A DNA stretch of 8,312 bases from the NCBI GenBank assembly GCA_019136035.1, contig JAGVUW010000364.1, positions 1 to 8,312 of the forward strand, given 5' to 3'. Shown here piece after piece: positions 1 to 8,089 of this stretch. A program made the position numbers and the translations under genes. Position 1 is the stretch's first letter, and each line of letters begins with the position of its first letter. The notes under the pieces were generated by a model. It was given only the letters and a program-made list of their open reading frames with translations, did not search any database and was not told the DNA's origin. The DNA is from Verrucomicrobiota bacterium. Lineage in GTDB: Bacteria; Verrucomicrobiota; Lentisphaeria; Oligosphaerales; JAFGRS01.

Positions 1-101
1 GGGCCGGCTTGTTCGGCGGCTTCGGGTGGCTATGGTCATGGGGGGCCGGAATGGCGCCATCGGGGGTGTGTCTGTCGTCATTCCGGGTGTGCTTGTCAGC
101 C

Positions 102-106
102 AGAGG
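102..106 (+). promoter_or_regulatory. Shine-Dalgarno deciding the start of the GH42-like gene
   Basis: AGAGG lies 6 nt before the ATG at 113. The same frame can be read further upstream, from a GTG at 26, but that would place 29 residues without signal-peptide character ahead of a clear signal peptide. The purine-rich site together with the signal peptide beginning MRRSCHALLAVV makes 113 the better start. Confidence 0.6.
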
Positions 107-112
107 TGCCTC

Positions 113-3100
113 ATGAGACGATCGTGTCATGCGCTGCTCGCCGTCGTGTGTCTGTGGGCCGCAGGCGTTCTGGCGGGTCCGGGTGACGCCGCGGTGGCCG
201 TGGGGCGTTTTGCGGCGCCGCCGGTGCTTGACGGCCGTCTTGACGAGGCCGCGTGGCAGGATGCGCCGGCGCTGCTGTTGCGGGGTCTTGGGGACAAGGC
301 CGTGAAGAATGCGACCACGGCCCGCGTCGGCTATGACGCCACGCATCTCTTCGTGGGCATGGTCTGCGAGGAGGCCGAGATGGGGCGTCTGCAGACCGCC
401 TGGTCCCATGCCGAGGAGCGCGACAACGCCATCTGGCAGGACGACTGCATCGAGGTCTTCCTCGACCCGCTGAGCCGCGGCACGGCGGTGGGCCGGCACC
501 TGATTGTGAACAGCGCCGGGGTCATCTACGACGCCGCCGATGGCGATGTCTCGTGGGACTGCGATATGGCGGTGGGGGTCGCGAAGGCGGCGACGGCATG
601 GACCGTGGAGATGGCGATACCCTTCCGCGACCTCGGTTTCACGCCGCAGGGCGGCGAGCGCTGGCTGCTGAACCTGGGCCGTGAGCAGAAGCCGCAGGGC
701 GAGCTGAGCTGCCTGGCTACCGGCACGGGCAACTTCGCCAACCCCGAGCGTTACGTCGACGCGATCTTCGCGGGCGGCGGCAGGGTGCGGGTGCAGGCCA
801 TCGCCGACCGCGGCGAGGACAGCCTGCGCCTGATCATCGACCCCGCCGCGGCGGCGGTGTCGTACCGCGCCAGCCTGGCGGTCGACGCCGCCGGCACGAG
901 CGTCTTCAGCGCCGAGACCCCCATCGAGGCCGCCGCCGGCGCCCCGACCGAGGCGCGGCTGCCCTACCGCACGCGTCCCGGCGACCAGCGCCTGAGCCTG
1001 CACGTCGTCGAGGCCGGCAGCGGCGCCGTGGTCTACGACAACGTGGTCGCTCTCTCCAAGCCGGCAGTTCAGCAGAAGCGCCTCGTCTGGGAGGTCGCCG
1101 AGCCGCTCTACGAGGAGCTCCTGAGCGACACGCCGACCGGCCTGGTCCGCGATGGCGCCATGTACTGGTTCCCCGAGATCGACCACGGCAAGTTCTGGCT
1201 GTTCGCCGCGCAATACGGCCAGGCCTACATCAAGGAGGACAAGTACCGCCTCCTCGCCGAGCACCTCCTGCGGCCGCTGAACAACTCGTACATCCTGAGC
1301 GTGCCGGTCTACAGCGCCTTCGAGAATTACCGCAAATTCGGCGTGAAGAGCATCCTCATGCCGTCCTTTCGGACGAAGCTTCCGAATGACATTCCGGTGA
1401 CCTTCCTTCTGGACCCGGTGGTGTTGGAGGCCTACCTGGAGGACGCGCGCAAGGCGCTGGCCGAGTATGGCGACGTGATCTGGGCGGTGACCTTCGGCGA
1501 CGAGATGATTGACCACATGGAGGCGGCGGGTATCACGCTTCTGTCGGAGTACGCCGACCGCTACCCGCCGATTGTGGCGATGGACGCCGAGGTCAAGGCC
1601 CGCTACGGCGCCGGCCAGTTCGGCATACCGCAGTCGAAGACCGACGACAACGCCTTCCGCTGGATTGCCTACCGGCGCTGGCTGACCGAGCGTCTGAACG
1701 GCGTCCTGGCGCAGCTCGCGTCGACGGTGCGCGCGACGCGTCCGGGGGTCCATGTGATCACCGACGACCCGGTGGCGCTGCCGCACGCCCTCGACTTCGC
1801 GGGTATGCGGGGCCATGCCGACATCACGACGCACCAGCTCTACCCGCGCCGCAACCCGCACTACCCATTCTTCGGCTTCCTGACCAAGCTCGTGGCGGAC
1901 CTCTCGGGGATCCCCGAGGTCTGGCCCTGCCCGCACGTCGAGGAGTACGGCGCCTCGTTCCGCCCGGAGGAGGTCCTGGAACTCCTCAGCCAGGTCGTGC
2001 GCAACGGCGGCACCGGCTTCCACCTCTACCTCGCCGACACGGTCGGCACGCGCAGCGACAAGCGTGGCCTGATGAACGAGTTCCACGGCGCCCCCGACCG
2101 CTGGCAGGTCATCGCCAACACCCTCGCCGAGATGCGCCAGTCGCGCATCCTGGCCTTCCCCGAGCCGGACAGCGCTATCCTCTACATGACCGACACCATC
2201 GCGAGCACCCCGGGCCGGGTGCCGGGCGAGCAGGTCGGCTGTCTGTACACCCTCCTCGGGCCGGTGGCCGGGTGCTGGTTCCGCTTTGTGGACGAGTACC
2301 AGCTCGAGCGTGGCGAGGTCGACCTGTCGCGTTTCAAGGCGGTGCTGATCCCGGCCGGCACGCACGCACGGCGCTCGACGGTGGAGGCCCTGCGGGGCTA
2401 CGTCCGTCAGGGCGGCCGCCTGGTGGCGACCGACCCGGGGGTCTTCTCATTCTACGCCGACGGCACCGCCGCGACGGCGGCCCGCGAGGAGCTCTTCGGG
2501 GTGCGCCTCGGCGAGACGCGCCGCCGTGCCGCCCTGGTCCACGACGGCGCCACCCTGCCGCTGACCGGCGTCTCGTACGCGGTCGAGGCGCTCCCGGGTG
2601 CGGTGGCGGTCTCGAGTTTTGACGATGGCACCCCCGGCCTGGTGCGCCACCCGGTCGGCGCCGGCGAGTGCTGGTACTTCGCCACGAATCCGTGCACCCT
2701 GAAGGCCCTCGAGATGCCGGCCTGGCGGCAGTTCAGCCAGGACTTCCACCGCGGCCTCGGTCTGGCCACCGGCCAGGCCATCTGGCGGTTCCGCTTCCCC
2801 GACCGCCTGGTGCCCGAGATGCCCCTGCCGCCCGGGAAGTGCCTGACCAACAACCACATCGCCTGGCGGCAGTTCAACGCCATCACCACCGCCAACCTCG
2901 ACACCGGCGGGACCTACAGCTACTCGGTACCGCCGGACAACATCCGCGACCAGGGCGGCACAGCCGACATTCCCTTCGACAAGGGCGACCTCACCGACCG
3001 GCGTCTGGCGCCCACGGCCGGCGACGTGGCCAGCAAGAAGAGCCCGATCCAGGACTGGGTCGTGCGCTGGAAAGAGCCGACGCCCTTCGATATCACCTTC

Positions 3101-3364
3101 GATCTGAAACGCAACCGGCCGGTGGACCGGGTCCGGCTCTTCGTCACCGGCGCGGTCGAGAGCCTGAGCGCGGCGGTGTCGCTCGACGGCACCACCTGGA
3201 CAGCGATGCCGGCGCCGCCGGCGCCGAACACCGCCCCCTATGACGTCGCCGAGCTGGCCTTCGACTGGCCCGCGGTCGAGGCGCGCTACGTCCGGCTGTC
3301 CTTCGGCAGACATCCCGCGGGCGGCCTCTTCGCGATTGCCGAGGCCGAGATCTGGGGGCCGTGA
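113..3364 (+). CDS. Secreted multidomain GH42-like putative glycoside hydrolase (CBM9 - barrel - GATase-like - discoidin-like)
   Basis: This 1083-residue exported protein probably binds and hydrolyses a glycan. Residues 1-21 form a Sec signal peptide (two arginines, a hydrophobic stretch, likely cleavage after VLA). Residues about 33-220 resemble the CBM9/DOMON-like domain: PVLDGRLDEAAW at the start, then DDCIEVFLDP with D110, D111 and E114. After a beta-rich linker, residues about 340-680 look like a TIM barrel of the GH42 type. Candidate catalytic acids are E464 in VTFGDE and E610/E611 in PHVEEYG. ADITTHQLYP around residue 570 matches a GH42-like strand end. Residues about 686-780 resemble the GATase-like second domain of GH42 (VLIPAG, then YVRQGGRLVATDPG). 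Residues about 975-1083 resemble a discoidin (F5/8 type C) domain. GH42 normally has Asn before the acid/base Glu; here it is D463, so the family is uncertain and the activity may differ or be lost. Gene B follows after 19 nt, which suggests one operon. The domain calls are from motif recognition, not a profile search. Confidence 0.8.
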   Translation: MRRSCHALLAVVCLWAAGVLAGPGDAAVAVGRFAAPPVLDGRLDEAAWQDAPALLLRGLGDKAVKNATTARVGYDATHLFVGMVCEEAEMGRLQTAWSHAEERDNAIWQDDCIEVFLDPLSRGTAVGRHLIVNSAGVIYDAADGDVSWDCDMAVGVAKAATAWTVEMAIPFRDLGFTPQGGERWLLNLGREQKPQGELSCLATGTGNFANPERYVDAIFAGGGRVRVQAIADRGEDSLRLIIDPAAAAVSYRASLAVDAAGTSVFSAETPIEAAAGAPTEARLPYRTRPGDQRLSLHVVEAGSGAVVYDNVVALSKPAVQQKRLVWEVAEPLYEELLSDTPTGLVRDGAMYWFPEIDHGKFWLFAAQYGQAYIKEDKYRLLAEHLLRPLNNSYILSVPVYSAFENYRKFGVKSILMPSFRTKLPNDIPVTFLLDPVVLEAYLEDARKALAEYGDVIWAVTFGDEMIDHMEAAGITLLSEYADRYPPIVAMDAEVKARYGAGQFGIPQSKTDDNAFRWIAYRRWLTERLNGVLAQLASTVRATRPGVHVITDDPVALPHALDFAGMRGHADITTHQLYPRRNPHYPFFGFLTKLVADLSGIPEVWPCPHVEEYGASFRPEEVLELLSQVVRNGGTGFHLYLADTVGTRSDKRGLMNEFHGAPDRWQVIANTLAEMRQSRILAFPEPDSAILYMTDTIASTPGRVPGEQVGCLYTLLGPVAGCWFRFVDEYQLERGEVDLSRFKAVLIPAGTHARRSTVEALRGYVRQGGRLVATDPGVFSFYADGTAATAAREELFGVRLGETRRRAALVHDGATLPLTGVSYAVEALPGAVAVSSFDDGTPGLVRHPVGAGECWYFATNPCTLKALEMPAWRQFSQDFHRGLGLATGQAIWRFRFPDRLVPEMPLPPGKCLTNNHIAWRQFNAITTANLDTGGTYSYSVPPDNIRDQGGTADIPFDKGDLTDRRLAPTAGDVASKKSPIQDWVVRWKEPTPFDITFDLKRNRPVDRVRLFVTGAVESLSAAVSLDGTTWTAMPAPPAPNTAPYDVAELAFDWPAVEARYVRLSFGRHPAGGLFAIAEAEIWGP

Positions 3365-3368
3365 ACGC

Positions 3369-3374
3369 AAGGAG
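3369..3374 (+). promoter_or_regulatory. Shine-Dalgarno of the heparinase II/III gene
   Basis: AAGGAG lies 9 nt before the ATG at 3384, in the 19-nt gap after the gene A stop. It decides the start: the frame stays open upstream to an ATG at 3240 inside gene A, but only 3384 has this site and is followed at once by a signal peptide. Confidence 0.8.
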
Positions 3375-3383
3375 ATTAGGTTC

Positions 3384-6300
3384 ATGACACGAGGCACGGC
3401 AGTGATGCTGGCGGGGTGGATGGTGGCGGGCACGGCCGCGATGGTCGAAGGCAAGACAGGGCGGACGCTGTACACCGCGGATCAGGTTGCGAGCATCCGC
3501 GCCAATCTGTCGTCGTTTGCGTGGGCTCGCGAGGAGCGCGACCGCGTGGTCAAGGCGGTCGAGGCCGAGCTCGGCCTCGGCCTCGAGGCGCTGGTGCGCT
3601 ACGTCCCCGACCCGCGCATTCCGCGCAGCGCCTACGTCCACGAGACCGAGTGCCCGAATTGCGGCCTGGCCATGCGCAAATACGGTCTCTACTCGTGGAT
3701 CATCGACCCCGCCAAGCCCTTCAAGCTGACCTGCCCGAACTGCAAGAGCGTCTACCCGAGCAACGATTACCAGGCCTTCTTCGATTCCGGCCTGAAGGAC
3801 CGCAGCCTGCTGACCGGCGACCACCCCGACGACGGCTGGGGCTGGGAGTCGCCGAAGTACCCGGGGCGGAAGTACTGGTTCGTGGCCTACTACAACCACT
3901 GGCTGACGCAGCGGCGGCTCCTGCCGGCCATCGGGAACCTCGCCAAGGCCTACCTCTACACCGACGACGCGCGTTACGCCGAGCGCTGCGCGGCGCTGCT
4001 CTGGCAGTTGGCGACGTACTACCCCGACTACGACTACGCCAAGCAGTCGCGCAACGGCCTCGAGCTGGACCCGAACTACCGCGGCCGGCTCTTCTACTAC
4101 ACCTGGGAGTGCTTCACCGTCGAGGCCTGCGCCGGCGCCTACGACGCCATCTTCCCGGCCCTGCTCGAGGCCCGGCCCGAGCTCGAGCGCGTCGCCGGGC
4201 AGCCGCTGGCGGCGATTCGCGAGCGCATCGAGGAGCAGCTCCTGCGCAGCATGGCTCGCGAGATCGTGCAGCAGACCCACGTCATCGGCGGCAACTACGG
4301 CATGCACCAGGCCGGGCTCCTGAAGATCGCCGCGACCCTCCGCGACACCCCCGGCGATCCCGACAGCGCTGCCATGATCGACTGGCTGCTCAACAACCCC
4401 GAGCCCAAGCTCTACATCTACCTCGCCCTCGGCGATGCCCTCTGCAATCTGGTCTACCGCGACGGGACGCCCTTCGAGTCGCCCGGCTACAACCTGAGCT
4501 GGGTCGACAACCTCACGACCCTGGCCACGCTGCTCAAGCTCAATGGCACCGACATCTTCCGCGAGCCGCGCTTCAAGGGCCTCTTCGACTGGCCGCTGGA
4601 GATGGTCTGCGCCGGCCGCTTCACCCCGGCCCTGGGCGACTCCGGGAACTTCTCCAACGTCGGTCGGCTCTGGCGGGCGGAGGCCCTGCGGGCGGCCTTC
4701 GAGGCCTACGGCGATCCGGTCTACGCGCGGGCCCTCCTCACCATCTCTCCGGAGGGCGGCAAGGACATCCTGTCGAAGGACATCAAGGCCGACCTGGAGG
4801 CCGCCTCGGCGCGTCTCGATGGCGAGATCGGCTATGACAGCCGCCACCTCGCCGGCTATGGCCTGGCGATCCTCCAGAACCGCCGACCGGAGGCACCCAT
4901 CGCCGCGGCGCTGTTCTACGGACGCTTCATCGGCCACGCGCACAACGACAAGATGCACCTCGACCTCTTCGCCGAGGATGTCTCGATGATGCCGGACTTC
5001 GGCTACCCCGAGACCGCCAACAGCAACGACCCGCGCCGCTTCGGGTTCTTCTCCCACACGGTCTCGCACAACACGGTCATGGTCGACGCCGGGAATCAGG
5101 CCAACGCGCGCGGGCGCTGCCTGGCCTACGACGCCGGTCCCGGGGTGCAGTACGTCGAAGCCCGTAACGACGGTGTCTACCCGCAGTGCTCCGAGTACCG
5201 GCGCAGCGTCCTCATGGTCGAGGCCGAGCCCGGGCGCGGCTTCATGGTCGACATCTTCCGCGTCCGCGGCGGCCGTCAGCACGACTGGATTGTCCACGGC
5301 GGCCACGCGGATTTCTCAGCGAATTTCGAGTTGCCGGCGCCGCGCCAGGAAGGCACCCTGGCCGGCCCGGAGGTCCCCTACGGCCACTACTACGACGACG
5401 ACGCGATGGCGGCGGTGCCCTACGGCAGTGCCAACTACGGCGGCTATCGCGGCAGCGGCTTCCAGTTCCTCTACGACGTCCGCGAGGCCGCTCTCGCCCC
5501 GGGTGCCTGCGGGCGCTGGGACTTCATCGGCGAGGGCGCGCGGGCCAGTGCGCTCTCCAAGCCCAAGGCGGGGGCCTACCTGCGCGCCCACCTGAGCGGC
5601 GATGACGAGCGGCTCTTCGTCTGCCAGGGCAAGCCGCAGCAGAACCGCAAGGACAGCCCCGAGAGCGTCACCTTCCTGGTACGCCGGCGCGCTGGCGAGG
5701 CCCTGGAGAGCACCTTCGTGACCGTCTTCGAGCCCGGCGCGGGGGACGAGCTGATACGGTCTGTGACGCGTCTGCCGACGGCGCGTCCGGACCTGGTGGC
5801 GTTGCGCATCGAGCTGCGCTCCGGGGCCGTGCACCATGTCTTCTGCGGGGTCGAGGCCGCCGACGCCCCGGTCGTCGTCGACGGCGTGACCTTCGCCGGA
5901 CAGGTCGGCCACCTGGTGCGCTCGACCGCCGGCACGGTCGAGAGCGCCTACCTCTACAACGCCACACGCCTGGCCGTCGGCGACTGGCAGTGCGAGGGCC
6001 CCGGGCCATGGCAGAGCCGCATCGCGGCCTGCGACTACCGCGCCCGCACAGTGCGCCTGGCCGATCCCCTGCCCCGCGACCGCGAGCTGACCGGCCTCAC
6101 AGTGGCCATCGACAGCGGACCCTACGGCTCGAGCGCCGTCATCCGCAACACCGCCGACGGCCAGGCCATCGGCTTCGGTGATCAGGACCCGCTCTGCTCC
6201 CGAATCCTGGTCCGCGAGGCCGCCGGACGTACCCTCAAGACCCCGACGACACTGCATTTTGCCCTGCCGGGCATGACGGTCACCACCGAGGCCATGGAGA

Positions 6301-6473
6301 GCCTCGGGCGACTGGCCGCACCGCCGCGCGGCAGCCTGGAGCTGGACCGCGACCTGCCCGCCGGGGGCCTGGCGGACCGCGATGGCGACGGCGCCATCCG
6401 CGCCTTCGTGATGGAGTACGGCGTCGGCGACCAGGTGACGATACCCGGAAGGACGCGCTGGACCCGGCCCTGA
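3384..6473 (+). CDS. Secreted heparinase II/III-family polysaccharide lyase with Cys4 motif
   Basis: This 1029-residue exported protein belongs to the heparinase II/III-like superfamily, whose members cleave uronic-acid-containing polysaccharides such as heparan sulfate or alginate by beta-elimination. Residues 1 to about 19 form a signal peptide. C90-x2-C93 and C117-x2-C120, both in a CPNC context, form a probable zinc-binding knuckle. The alpha-helical toroid follows, with GGNYGMHQAG (N304, Y305, H308) matching the conserved Asn/His segment of these lyases. The beta-sandwich carries the family's hallmark motifs GHAHNDKMHLDLF (H518, H520, D522, H525) and SHNT (561-564), then HDWIVHG around 633-639. 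The protein is longer than typical heparinase II/III enzymes of roughly 600-800 residues. The extra C-terminal part ends in a DxDxDG calcium-type motif at 998-1003. It is probably co-transcribed with gene A. The superfamily call is firm; the substrate (alginate, glycosaminoglycan or another uronan) and PL family are not determined. Confidence 0.88.
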   Translation: MTRGTAVMLAGWMVAGTAAMVEGKTGRTLYTADQVASIRANLSSFAWAREERDRVVKAVEAELGLGLEALVRYVPDPRIPRSAYVHETECPNCGLAMRKYGLYSWIIDPAKPFKLTCPNCKSVYPSNDYQAFFDSGLKDRSLLTGDHPDDGWGWESPKYPGRKYWFVAYYNHWLTQRRLLPAIGNLAKAYLYTDDARYAERCAALLWQLATYYPDYDYAKQSRNGLELDPNYRGRLFYYTWECFTVEACAGAYDAIFPALLEARPELERVAGQPLAAIRERIEEQLLRSMAREIVQQTHVIGGNYGMHQAGLLKIAATLRDTPGDPDSAAMIDWLLNNPEPKLYIYLALGDALCNLVYRDGTPFESPGYNLSWVDNLTTLATLLKLNGTDIFREPRFKGLFDWPLEMVCAGRFTPALGDSGNFSNVGRLWRAEALRAAFEAYGDPVYARALLTISPEGGKDILSKDIKADLEAASARLDGEIGYDSRHLAGYGLAILQNRRPEAPIAAALFYGRFIGHAHNDKMHLDLFAEDVSMMPDFGYPETANSNDPRRFGFFSHTVSHNTVMVDAGNQANARGRCLAYDAGPGVQYVEARNDGVYPQCSEYRRSVLMVEAEPGRGFMVDIFRVRGGRQHDWIVHGGHADFSANFELPAPRQEGTLAGPEVPYGHYYDDDAMAAVPYGSANYGGYRGSGFQFLYDVREAALAPGACGRWDFIGEGARASALSKPKAGAYLRAHLSGDDERLFVCQGKPQQNRKDSPESVTFLVRRRAGEALESTFVTVFEPGAGDELIRSVTRLPTARPDLVALRIELRSGAVHHVFCGVEAADAPVVVDGVTFAGQVGHLVRSTAGTVESAYLYNATRLAVGDWQCEGPGPWQSRIAACDYRARTVRLADPLPRDRELTGLTVAIDSGPYGSSAVIRNTADGQAIGFGDQDPLCSRILVREAAGRTLKTPTTLHFALPGMTVTTEAMESLGRLAAPPRGSLELDRDLPAGGLADRDGDGAIRAFVMEYGVGDQVTIPGRTRWTRP

Positions 6474-6512
6474 CTCGGCGATTCGCGGCACCGCCGCCGG
6501 CGGGAGGCCAGG

Positions 6513-6584
6513 CGGGGCAGGCTGGGCAGACCGGTCAGACTGGTCAGACCCGTCAGACATGTCAGACCCGCCGGACCCGTCGGC
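6513..6584. repeat. Imperfect 9-bp tandem repeat, about eight units
   Basis: The convergent gap contains consecutive 9-bp units of the form CNGGTCAGA. The cleanest are CCGGTCAGA (6531), CTGGTCAGA (6540), CCCGTCAGA (6549) and CATGTCAGA (6558). Decayed units flank them: CGGGGCAGG and CTGGGCAGA before, CCCGCCGGA and CCCGTCGGC after. Because the period is a multiple of three, every frame reads as a short peptide repeat, but no start with a ribosome site supports translation. It sits between two gene ends, where it could be a neutral expansion or a dispersed repeat. Confidence 0.8.
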
Positions 6585-6610
6585 TCCCCGGGTGGCGGGG
6601 CTCGGCCGGC

Positions 6611-8071
6611 TCAGGCCTGGCCGTCCCCGGTGGGGTCCTTGAGGCGGTCCTCCAGGAGCTTCCGGCGCAGGGTATTGCGGTGCATGCCGAGGTGTTCGGC
6701 GGCCTCGCTCTGGTGGCCGCCGGCGTCGGCCATGGCACGGCGGATGAGGTAGCGTTCCAGGGCCTCGACGGCGCGCGTGTGGACGCCCGGCCGGCGCCAG
6801 TCGCAGGCCTCGGCGACGGCGGTCAGGGCCGCCTCGAGGGCGTCCCGGCGGGCCGCGCCGGCGGCGCCGTCACTCCCGGCCGCGCCGGGCGTGCCGCCCT
6901 GATCCCCGCGCAGGGCCGGCGGCAGGTGGCTGACCAGGATCGGGCCGGTGCTGCACACCGCCAGGGCGTGCTGCATGACATTGCGCAGCTCGCGGACATT
7001 CCCCGGCCAGGGCCACGCCTCCAGGCAGGCCGCCGCCGCGGCGCTCAGCGCCGGCGGCGATGGCGACAGCTCCGCGAGGAAGTGCCGCGTCAGGACCGCG
7101 ATGTCGGCGCGCCGGTCGCGCAGGGGCGGCAGGTGGATGACGATGACGGCCAGGCGGTAGTAGAGGTCCTGGCGGAAGGTGCCGGCGGCGACGGCCTCGG
7201 CGAGGTCGCGGTGGGTGGCGGCGACGATGCGCACGTCGAGGGCGCGCGAGGACAGGCTGCCGAGGCGGTCGATCTGCTGGGTGTCGAGAAAGCGCAGGAG
7301 TTTCACCTGGGCGGCCGGCGGCAGGTCGCCGATCTCGTCGAGGAAGAGGGTGCCGCCGTGGGCGGTCTCAAAGCGCCCGGGCTTGTCGCTGACGGCGCCG
7401 CTGAAGGCGCCGCGGGCATAGCCGAAGAGCTCGCTCTCGACGAGGCTCTCGGGGAGGGCGCCGCAGTTGACCGCCACGAAGGGACCGTCGCGCCGCGGGC
7501 TTAGGTCATGGATCGACTGCGCAGTGAGCTCCTTGCCGGTGCCGGTCGCGCCGACGACGATGACCGCCGCCGAGGAACGCGCGGCCCAGGCGATCTGCTT
7601 GTAGACCTCCTGCATGGCCGGCGCGGCGCCGACCAGTTGCGGCGCCTGGGCGCCGCCGCGGGCGGCGTGGGTCGATGCGGCCGGGGCGGCGCCGTCCGCC
7701 AGGTCGGACCGTCCCGACTCGAGGGCCTGGGTGACGGCCTGGGCGACGCGGGCGAGGTCGAGGGGCTTGACGAGGTAGTCGAAGGCCTCTCCGGCAACGG
7801 CGCGGCGGGCGGTATCGAGGGTTCCGAAGGCGGTAATGACGAGGAAGCGTGCGGCGGGTGCGGTCTGGCGGAGATCGGCGAGGAGGCCGATGCCGTCGGC
7901 GTCGGGCAGGCAGACATCGACGAGGGCGACGTCGGGGGGATCACGTCGACAGACGTCCATTCCGGCGCGGGCGGTGGCAGCGACGCTGACGCGCAGGCCG
8001 CGAGCCTCGAAGTAGCGCCGGAAGGCGTAGCAGATCGAGGCCTCGTCATCGATGATCAGCAGATGCGCCAT
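6611..8071 (-). CDS. NtrC-family sigma-54-dependent response regulator
   Basis: This 486-residue cytoplasmic regulator activates RNA polymerase holding sigma-54 when phosphorylated by a histidine kinase. The receiver domain (about 1-118) has the full set of key residues: D8, D9, phospho-acceptor D52, T80 and K102. A 27-residue Ala/Gly-rich linker leads to the AAA+ domain (about 145-370): Walker A GATGTGKE (174-181), Walker B LFLDEI (242-247), the YYRL and LPPLRDRRADI segments, and WPGNVREL. The sigma-54-contacting loop reads GAFSGA (221-226), where most relatives have GAFTGA. A low-complexity Gly/Ala stretch follows. Residues about 437-475 are a Fis-type helix-turn-helix (SEAAEHLGMHRNTLRRKL). 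The ATG at 8071 gives an intact receiver start (MAHLLIIDDE). An AGGGAG at 8084-8089 lies 12 nt upstream, a somewhat long spacing. The gene converges on the lyase operon and no kinase is visible, so its signal and targets are unknown. Confidence 0.95.
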   Translation of the reverse strand: MAHLLIIDDEASICYAFRRYFEARGLRVSVAATARAGMDVCRRDPPDVALVDVCLPDADGIGLLADLRQTAPAARFLVITAFGTLDTARRAVAGEAFDYLVKPLDLARVAQAVTQALESGRSDLADGAAPAASTHAARGGAQAPQLVGAAPAMQEVYKQIAWAARSSAAVIVVGATGTGKELTAQSIHDLSPRRDGPFVAVNCGALPESLVESELFGYARGAFSGAVSDKPGRFETAHGGTLFLDEIGDLPPAAQVKLLRFLDTQQIDRLGSLSSRALDVRIVAATHRDLAEAVAAGTFRQDLYYRLAVIVIHLPPLRDRRADIAVLTRHFLAELSPSPPALSAAAAACLEAWPWPGNVRELRNVMQHALAVCSTGPILVSHLPPALRGDQGGTPGAAGSDGAAGAARRDALEAALTAVAEACDWRRPGVHTRAVEALERYLIRRAMADAGGHQSEAAEHLGMHRNTLRRKLLEDRLKDPTGDGQA

Positions 8072-8089
8072 ACCCTATCCAGACTCCCT

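Noticed and set aside
2447..3475. 342-codon - strand open frame across the A/B junction
   Set aside because: Same shadow effect; low-complexity Gly/Arg/Val composition, and it runs through the intergenic Shine-Dalgarno of gene B.
3144..5306. 720-codon open frame on the - strand opposite genes A and B
   Set aside because: It is a shadow of the high-GC codon usage of the lyase gene. It is rich in Val, Gly, Ala and Arg without recognisable domains, while the + strand frame carries family motifs.
5316..6560. 414-codon - strand open frame starting in the 9-bp repeat
   Set aside because: Its start (MSDGSDQSDRS) is simply the tandem repeat translated and the rest is antisense to the lyase.
6586..6623. 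Terminator hairpins at the convergent gene ends (CCCC/GGGG at 6586-6600; CGGCC/GGCCG at 6603-6623)
   Set aside because: Stems are only 4-5 bp, neither is followed by a T-run on either strand, and such pairings are expected by chance at this GC content; the second overlaps the regulator stop codon.
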